Below, piece by piece: positions 58,030 to 64,000 of a DNA stretch of 64,000 nucleotides. The stretch spans positions 62,001-126,000 of the forward strand of contig NW_026705584.1 of assembly GCF_029867415.1 (NCBI RefSeq), in the 5' to 3' direction. Source of the stretch: Vicia villosa (lineage: Eukaryota > Streptophyta > Magnoliopsida > Fabales > Fabaceae). Positions within the stretch are counted from its first letter, which is position 1; every line of letters begins with the position of its first letter. Both the position numbers and the translations under genes were made by a program. Below the pieces are notes generated by a model. That model did not search any database and was not told where the DNA came from. It worked only from the letters and a program-made list of their open reading frames with translations.

Positions 58030-58869
58030 GTATCACGCTAAGAAGCACTTCAAGATCAGAAGACAAGAAGATGCTCTGCACCAAGCTGTTTGACTCTGAT
58101 GATATTCAAACGTTGTTTACACAAACATCAGATCAGAAGCAAGTACAAGATAGCAGGCTACGCTGACTGACTAAAGGAACGTTAGTAGCTATTAAAGGCA
58201 ACGTCAGTAGACACAGCGAAAGCAAGGCTCGAGGTAGTTGACAAAAGAGTGAAACATTAAATGCAATGCTGTACGGAATACGCAAAGCATTAAATGCTCC
58301 CAACGGTCATCTTCTCAAACGCCTATAAATAGAAGTTCTGATGAGAAGCTGAATATAACACTTGCGCAAATATATAGAAACGCTGTCAAATTCAAAAAGC
58401 TCTCAAACTTCATCTTCAACCTCACTACATTGCTGTTGTAATATATTAGTGAGATTAAGCTTAAACTTAAGAGAAAATCACAGTTGTGATAATAGCTTTT
58501 TAAGAAGCATTGTAACTCTTAAAAGAATTTGTTTACATTAATTTGTAAGAACTAGAGTGATCAGGTTGTTGATCAGAATACTCTAGAAAGTCTTAGAGGG
58601 TATCTAAGCAGTTTGTTCCTAGAGTGATCAGGTTGTGATCAGTATACTCTAGAAGACTTAGAAGTTGTCTAAGTTGAAAACCATTGTAATCTTGTGTGAT
58701 TAGTGGATTAAATCCTCAAGTGAGGTAAATCACTCCAAGGGGGTGGACTGGAGTAGTTTAGTTAACAACGAACCAGGATAAAAATCATTGTGCAAATAGT
58801 TTTTATCTTACAAGTTTTAAAGCTACACTTATTCAAACCCCCCCTTTCTAAGTGTTTTTCTATCCTTCA
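58030..58869 (+). repeat. 3' LTR of element B, second part
   Basis: Resumes with 'gtatcacgctaagaagcact' after the second TCATG copy and ends TATCCTTCA, followed by the ATCAT duplication of element B. Confidence 0.92.
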
Positions 58870-58874
58870 ATCAT

Positions 58875-59035
58875 AACCATCAACCTTAATTGCCGCATCC
58901 AGATGGTATATGTAAAACCTATCCAAAAATCCAAACCTAGCATGACATCCTTTAGTATTGTCTATCTCATGTTGGGCATCGCTTATGTTAGTTCCTAAAT
59001 TGCACCATCATCTCCATGGCATCAGGTTTAATGAG
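58875..59035 (-). pseudogene. Plant-mobile-domain-like fragment
   Basis: The minus-strand frame reads '..NISDAQHEIDNTKGCHARFG' and 'FLDRFYIYHLDA'. This pattern resembles the plant mobile domain (PMD) found in MULE-associated proteins and MAIL-type genes. It is short, has no start, and is cut by element B on the left. Other MULE/PMD pieces lie nearby (60745-61860). Confidence 0.4.
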
Positions 59036-59039
59036 TATG

Positions 59040-59985
59040 GAATATGAGGGATGAGCCATAATTGATGTGGTGGTTATGTAATTGTTGTGTTGTATCTGTG
59101 AGTTGTGATTTGAGCGTATTCTGATGCTTTTGAGTTGTGGTTGATAATTTAATGGTGAACTGTGTAATGTTGTTGTTAAAATTATGTATTTGATAGAATT
59201 GTTTATGGTGAATGTTGTGTTGTTGCATGTGGTTGCGAGTCAACGTCAGAACTAAGTTATGGATGTTTTCGGTGAAAAATATTTGGGGTTTGAAACTTTT
59301 AAAAAGTGGTTATTTCGTGTTAAAATATAAGCTAAATAATTTGAAAGAAAAATTGGGTTTTGGGATGGCTTAAAGTGATTTTCGTTTTGAAAAAGTGGCA
59401 GAAAAGTACTTCTGTCAGTGATGTAACCGGTTACATGGTTGAGGTAACCGGTTACAATGAAAACATGTTTTGGGTATTTTGGGTGATGTAACCGGTTACA
59501 TATATGAGGTAATCAGTTACATCGAAGAAAAATTGGGTATTTTTGCTTCTGGAACTGATTTAACCGGTTACATGAATGGTGTAACCCATTACATCCTTGT
59601 GTCGGAAATTTTCGTAAAACTTTGAAAATTCGTAACTTTTTACTCGGGTATCCGTTTGATGCGCAGTTTGAACATGTGGAAAGATAATAAAGTATAATTT
59701 ATTGTAAAAATGGTTTCATATTTGTGAAATTAAATTTAGTTGGTGTGTAATGAGGTTTTGTGGTGTCAGTGTATGATGTCGGTGTTTGCATTTTCGTAAA
59801 ACTTCAAAAATCCGTAACTTTTTATCTCGATGTCTGTTTAACGCGCCATTTGAACCTACAAGAAGCTAAAAATATTTTCTAACAAATAAAAATAATTTCA
59901 AATACAGTGGGTATTTATTAAGTGGCGATCGACGCTTTTCCGTGCGAGATTTTACCTATTTTGGGTAATTATTTAGTGGTGATCG
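59040..59985 (+). mobile_element. Partial Ty3-type LTR-like sequence (copy G5)
   Basis: It carries the palindrome pairs 59423-59592 and, twice, the block 'aaaattcgtaactttttac' ... 'cgtttgatgcgc' (59625-59690; 59800-59860) that G4 carries in reverse at 40725-40780. Neither LTR end is seen and the element is truncated. Non-coding. Confidence 0.45.
59423..59592. repeat. Three 21-bp-spaced GTAACCGGTTAC pairs in G5
   Basis: Unit starts: 59423 and 59444; 59488 and 59509; 59560 and 59581. Every pair is spaced exactly 21 bp. Four units are GTAACCGGTTAC or TTAACCGGTTAC; two partners are decayed (GTAATCAGTTAC, GTAACCCATTAC). Confidence 0.92.
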
Positions 59986-59994
59986 ACACTTAAA

Positions 59995-60700
59995 ATGTTT
60001 ATGTTCCCACCACTGAAGTTGAACCTAGTAACCCTGTTCGGGATAAAGATATCAATGAATATGTTAATGATAACGTCATTGAGGAAGTTAGTGAGGATGT
60101 GAATGAAAATGTCAATGAGATTGTCAACATAGATGTTAATAAAGATATTGTCCATGTGTCTTCTATTGTTAGAAAGTCCCATAGAAAAGTGAAGAAGGTG
60201 TCGGAGGGAGATGTAACTTTGTCTTCCTTAGTTGGTTCGAAGAAGAAATAGGAGAATTTTATTGGCGACAAGAAAAAGATTGTGAAGAACAGTGTTGAAA
60301 AGAACAAGACCAGTATTGAGAAGAAGAAGAAATATGAAAAATATAATATTGTGAAGTTTATGAAAATAAAGTAGTATGTTCCTAGTGTCAGTGAACATGA
60401 AACATGTCACTGAAATCTTAGGTGACATTGAAGAATAAAACGATATTGATGAATGTGTTACAAAGCGTGCTAAAGTTATGAATATGTCAATTGTTGGGAA
60501 GAAGCTCCCTAAGAGCATTTCCTACGCTCCTCTTGATAATATGTTCTTCCATTATAAGGAAAGTGTTGCTAAGTGGAAGTTTATCTACCATCGAAAATAT
60601 TTTCCGAAAGAGAAATATTTGTTAATGCTTAGAGGTGCACTAAGATCATGGAACTCCTTAGTGATGCCCAACTATTGAAGACTGTGATTGATATTGGGGT
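59995..60700 (+). pseudogene. Envelope-like protein relic (legume retrotransposon type)
   Basis: Frame pieces read '..VPTTEVEPSNPVRDKDINEY', an Asn/Val/Glu repeat ('VNDNVIEEVSEDVNENVNEI'), 'VRKSHRKVKKVSEGDV', then after stops 'KRAKVMNMSIVGKKLPKSIS' and 'YAPLDNMFFHYKESVAKWKF'. I recognise this wording from legume retrotransposon proteins annotated as envelope-like. TAG/TAA stops at about 60250 and 60372 and frameshifts show it is dead. No gag or pol accompanies it. Confidence 0.55.
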
Positions 60701-60744
60701 TATCTTTTGATGATATATGTATATATAAGGTATGTCTTTGATGG

Positions 60745-61130
60745 TTTAGCATAATTTTTCCCTAATTTTCTAACAGGTGTATGCAACTATTTAGCTATAA
60801 ATGGTATATACCACCTCTAGCTCCCAATTATACCACATTTGATGTAGATGTTTAGTGGATTGGTTATTATTCTAGCATTTACAAGGTGGTTGGTTCAGTA
60901 GTTGTGGTGATCACTCCGTATGAGATTGATGATACTAACATGTAGTAGTATTATAGGGTATCACATTCTCATTTAATACCCCCTCCTCAAGAGGAACACG
61001 AAGTCGTGCCTGATTTAGTCTATGATGCAGGACCTTAAGATCCTAGGTTATCAATAATAATTAGCTCACTATAACATCATATCCAGCAAGTAAATGATGA
61101 TGATGATGACGACCTTTAGTTTAGGCACTT
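60745..61130 (+). pseudogene. Possible plant-mobile-domain C-terminal fragment
   Basis: The frame from about 60795 reads 'WYIPPLAPNYTTFDVDV', later 'YYRVSHSHLIPPPQEEHEVV' and 'PDLVYDAGP', with stops between. 'YRVSH..L.PP' followed by 'YDAGP' is typical of C-termini of MULE-linked PMD proteins as I recall them. Degenerate. Confidence 0.35.
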
Positions 61131-61509
61131 CTTTCGAGCATCACACTTATTTAAAGGAAGACCATTATAGTAGTTTTTGTTTATTAATATGTGTTATTAT
61201 GAGTGTTGAATTATGTATTATTGACATTAATTTGGAGACTTGTGTATTATAAGTGTTAGATTATGTAACATCAATAACATCTAATAAATATAACGTCAAT
61301 AACATTTAACAAAATATAACATGCATAAAATTATGATATGCTAGCAATGTTAAACTTCCATATATGCAAACACAACAAAAAATATCAATTAAGTTAATGT
61401 CATACCAACAATCTCAAAACCAAGTTGTTTGTATTTTTTATTCTTGTATGTATTGTCCATAATCAACATAATAGAAAAAATACCCATAATCTTCTTCTAC
61501 TCCAATAAA

Positions 61510-61860
61510 CATAATTTGCATCCTATATCAACTTAAACCAATGTTGTATCTTAATTATATGACCTATGATCTCTTTTTGTTGCATACTCTTTTGTTTACA
61601 TATTTGCATGATCCGAGTGACATTCTTAGGATCTTGATCTTGGAATGACACAAGTATGTGTTTCAGTGGAGCATAACACTTTGTCAAATCAGTGACATGT
61701 TTCATCTTATTTGTGCATATACACCCCACAAACGCATGACATTCAAATCTATCAAGTAAAACATGGTTGTGAGGTCCATATTTTACATCAATCTTCCATC
61801 TTAAATCATTTTTAGATGGTGTTGACCTGATTTTGAATAAACAATCACATTTTTAATAGA
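61510..61860 (-). pseudogene. MULE / FAR1-like transposase fragment
   Basis: The minus-strand frame reads 'LFKIRSTPSKNDLRWKIDVK', 'YGPHNHVLLDRFECHAFVG', 'LKHILVSFQDQDPKNVTRIM', then 'QICKQKSMQQKEIIGH' and 'IQHWFKLI'. The HNH of the FAR1-type domain and the following 'DP.NVT.I.QI' linker match the organisation of MULE transposases. Frameshifts occur and the catalytic core is missing. It is a different copy from the 8221-8942 fragment, on the opposite strand. Confidence 0.6.
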
Positions 61861-63412
61861 ATCTTTGGTTGCATTATCTTTTTTCTTGTACTTCTCTATC
61901 ATAACCTAATATTAATTTATTGTTTCTCCCTCTCTTTCTAGTGTTTGATATCTAATCAAGTAATGATGACAATCACTTTATGTTAGATACTTGCCCCCAC
62001 CTTATTATCGGATATGGATCCTCTACTGCATAAACCCATGCAACTCTCCCTCATGCTGCTTCATGTGTCTATCTCTCTCATCATTTCTATCTCTTTGCAT
62101 TAATTTTGATTTTTTTACCTTTTCTTTCATCACACACAAAGTTAAAGCTGGACTCCTGCTAGACAGCAGGGGATCCAAATCCCTTATTATCCTTTCTCGT
62201 GTATCAAAGTTTTTTGTTGTGGAAAATGCATAATGATGTCTACACATATTTGATTTTACCACATAGTAAAGAGTTCTACATATTTGTAAGAAAAAAGGTA
62301 ACATGCCGAAATATTAAAAGTAATTTATCATGTAAACAATGTGAGAGATACTAGATAAGTTAAATTTATGTACTCAACATTTAGGACTTTCATCGATGTG
62401 CTCAACATATTCATAAAAGCTGTAGTCATCCCACATCTTCGCCATAATTTGAGACATGTCAAAGTTTAATCTCTTATACTAAGGGGTTATTTTCTATTTA
62501 GATAAACTTTCTTATTCCTTAATGATTTAGAATATGTTTAGATATTATAAAATAAATTGAGCAAAATAGAGTGGAAAATAGAGTGGAACAGACAAAATGA
62601 ATTAAAGAACTCATTTTATTATTTGTATGTTTTATTATGGAATATATTAATTTTATCATTTCGTCCAAATTAAAGAGTACAAAAAATAATAAAAAGTGAC
62701 GAAATAGAATAAAATTTATTATATTAGGTTTCACGACTAGAATTCGTCTTATTAAAAATGAACGAGTAAGATATCGCGGGTTCGAACTCACACTTCTACT
62801 TTTAATGTTCCTACACAACTACTAGTTATGCTGTTTTACCAAGACAAAATACTTCTTTTACTTAAAAGCTATTTGGCAATGTTAATTTTTAAATTTATAT
62901 TACGATATATAACTTATAAATTTATATATTTAAAAATCATTTTTTTTACGAGTTTGAGTTTGTAGCTTATTTTGATTATATAATTCAAGTACTATATTGT
63001 TTTGTTGGACCAAATATAATAGATACCTAATAAGCTAGCGGAGAGCAGTTAAAATTTTAGTTGATATCTTATAAACTAATTGATGTCTAATAGAGAATAA
63101 ACGATTTATTGAATTATTGAATTTGCAGTGTTTCGTAAAATTAGTAGTAAAATTAGTTATTATACCAACTTATCAAATTATAAAATGACAAAAAAATTTA
63201 ATTTTAATTTATTTAGGATAACAAGATTAAAGTGAAAAGAAAACGATTATGAATTATAAACTTTAATATATAAATACTTAAATTAGCTGATAAAAATATT
63301 AAATGGATGAAAAATTATATTCAATTGGATAGATATTTTCCGATAGAACAATGGATCGGTTAAAACTTAAAACGTCATTTTTACCTCCCCAAAACAAACA
63401 AGCTTACCAATT
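61861..63412. other. Intergenic region downstream of CUL3
   Basis: AT-rich, with no recognisable gene. A weak B-box-like 'gggttcgaactc' lies at 62780. It forms the 3' flank of the cullin-3 gene. Confidence 0.3.
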
Positions 63413-64000
63413 CTATGCAAGATACCTATACAGTTTTCTGTCTCTATTATCTCTCTCCATAAATTCCCTCTCAATAAGAGACTCAATCCGTTTCTTCACA
63501 TCGGTTAAATTTGCGAGGAATTGCGGCTGTAACAGCTTTGTGACCTCAGCTATAAGATTGTTATGATCAAGCTGCTTCCTAGCTTTCATAATCCTTACTA
63601 TTACTGAGTCAATTTGCAACTTCCGGTCCTCATGTACTTTTTGTGGAGTTTCCTGTTTCTCTGGTTCTGCTTCCTTTGTTGCAACTACAGTTCCTATTTT
63701 TACCTTATACAGTTTGCTACTGAAGTTGTCGTTAAAAAAGAATGCATCATCCTCACCGACATCTTTAGTCATAGGCTCCTTCCTAAGGACATTTCTTCCC
63801 TTAACCAAAGCCAAAGATTGCAGACACCTCTTCAAATCTGAAGCTGGAATCTCAGTTGCCTGCTCAATTTCCTTGTAGCTTAGTCTATCAGCATCATTAA
63901 ACAGCATGAGAACACACATTTGATAGGTGGAGACATTTAACTCGTGTCTCTGACCTTTCTCAAAAGTAGCTTTCAAGTCTGCTGTGCCCATATTAGTTTG
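63413..64000 (-). CDS. CUL3: Cullin-3, C-terminal part (5' portion beyond window)
   Basis: The minus-strand frame is open from the window edge (..QTNMGTADLKATF) to the stop at 63413-63415, about 195 codons. It covers the end of the cullin homology domain ('RHELNVSTYQMCVLMLFND', 'LKRCLQSLALVKGRNVL') and the complete neddylation winged-helix domain. The NEDD8-acceptor context is 'IVRIMKARK' (acceptor Lys at codon 63586-63584) and the protein ends 'DRKLYRYLA', the canonical cullin C-terminus. CUL3 is the scaffold of BTB-type E3 ubiquitin ligases, binding RBX1 through this half. Sequence is intact as far as visible. The truncated N-terminal copy at 24108-26103 has the same orientation and lies downstream. 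Confidence 0.93.
   Translation of the reverse strand, partial: QTNMGTADLKATFEKGQRHELNVSTYQMCVLMLFNDADRLSYKEIEQATEIPASDLKRCLQSLALVKGRNVLRKEPMTKDVGEDDAFFFNDNFSSKLYKVKIGTVVATKEAEPEKQETPQKVHEDRKLQIDSVIVRIMKARKQLDHNNLIAEVTKLLQPQFLANLTDVKKRIESLIEREFMERDNRDRKLYRYLA

Larger units (their letters stand above)
41876..58869 (+). mobile_element. SIRE/Maximus-like Copia element B with nested Ogre-type solo LTR
   Basis: A 16,994-bp interval with perfect 5-bp duplications ATCAT (41871-41875, 58870-58874). The 5' LTR is 41876-43013, the PBS is TGGCATCAAAGC (43015-43026), then come gag-pol remnants 43098-48040, the envelope-like ORF 48537-50885, a long 3' non-coding part with polypurine tract (about 51883-51894), and the 3' LTR 51896-58869. 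The 3' LTR is split by the solo LTR 52187-58024; without it the LTR is 1131 bp. Domain order (GAG-PR-INT-RT-RH-ENV-like) fits the SIRE lineage. Gag and pol carry several nonsense codons and frameshifts, so the copy is not autonomous. Confidence 0.95.

Noticed and set aside
62023..62304. Minus-strand ORF of 93 codons upstream of the MULE fragment
   Set aside because: No recognisable domain, and the composition is like surrounding intergenic DNA; I could not support it as an exon.
24108..64000. One CUL3 gene split by 37 kb of transposons
   Set aside because: Both parts are on the minus strand, but the C-terminal part is upstream of the N-terminal part in transcription order, so they are two copies.

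Overview
This is a 64-kb stretch of plant nuclear DNA, AT-rich and mostly made of nested transposable elements, with a few ordinary genes between them. Three things suggest a legume, probably of the pea/vetch (Fabeae) group: a 5.8-kb solo LTR of the Ogre/Tat type, a SIRE/Maximus-type Copia element with an extra envelope-like ORF, and a UGT73-type glycosyltransferase resembling soyasaponin enzymes. The species assignment is inference.

Layout. 1-7.9 kb is a stack of LTR fragments: an Ogre-type 3' end, an inverted Ty3-type LTR piece, a minus-strand Copia gag-protease relic broken by a hAT-like MITE, and a Copia LTR split by a 2.5-kb solo LTR. 8.1-9.1 kb holds a broken MULE/FAR1 fragment. 9.5-13.3 kb is a nine-exon HAD-like hydrolase gene with a small MITE in intron 2. 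14.6-16.2 kb is a two-exon UDP-glycosyltransferase. 18.0-23.7 kb is a minus-strand Copia element with both LTRs, carrying a structurally complete Cassandra TRIM (5S-rRNA-derived LTRs). 24.1-26.1 kb is a cullin-3 gene copy that encodes only the N-terminal part. 26.8-28.2 kb is a CACTA-type accessory gene relic. 28.2-33.4 kb is a decayed Ty3 chromovirus-like element with a 2.1-kb LTR, a tRNA-Met PBS and a nested mini-CACTA element. 33.4-39.8 kb is a deleted SIRE-like element whose envelope-like region contains a 485-bp near-perfect palindrome. 39.8-41.9 kb is an inverted Ty3-type LTR. 41.9-58.9 kb is a SIRE-like element with both LTRs and a 5-bp target duplication; its 3' LTR is split by the Ogre-type solo LTR. 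58.9-61.9 kb holds decayed plant-mobile-domain, envelope-like and MULE fragments. At 63.4 kb to the window edge lies the 3' end of a cullin-3 gene that keeps the neddylation lysine.

The host genes are HAD-like hydrolase (+), UGT (+), truncated CUL3 (-) and CUL3 3' end (-). The two CUL3 copies lie in the same orientation, so the truncated copy looks like a downstream tandem duplicate. It would encode the adaptor-binding half of the E3 scaffold without the RBX1/NEDD8 half.

The most unusual structure is not a gene. Short palindromes of about 10-12 bp occur in pairs or triplets at a spacing of exactly 21 bp in at least five unrelated or diverged elements across the window. The palindrome sequence differs from element to element (GTAACCGGTTAC, GTAATYRATTAC, GGAACCGGTTCC, GAGTCGACTC) while the 21-bp spacing is kept.
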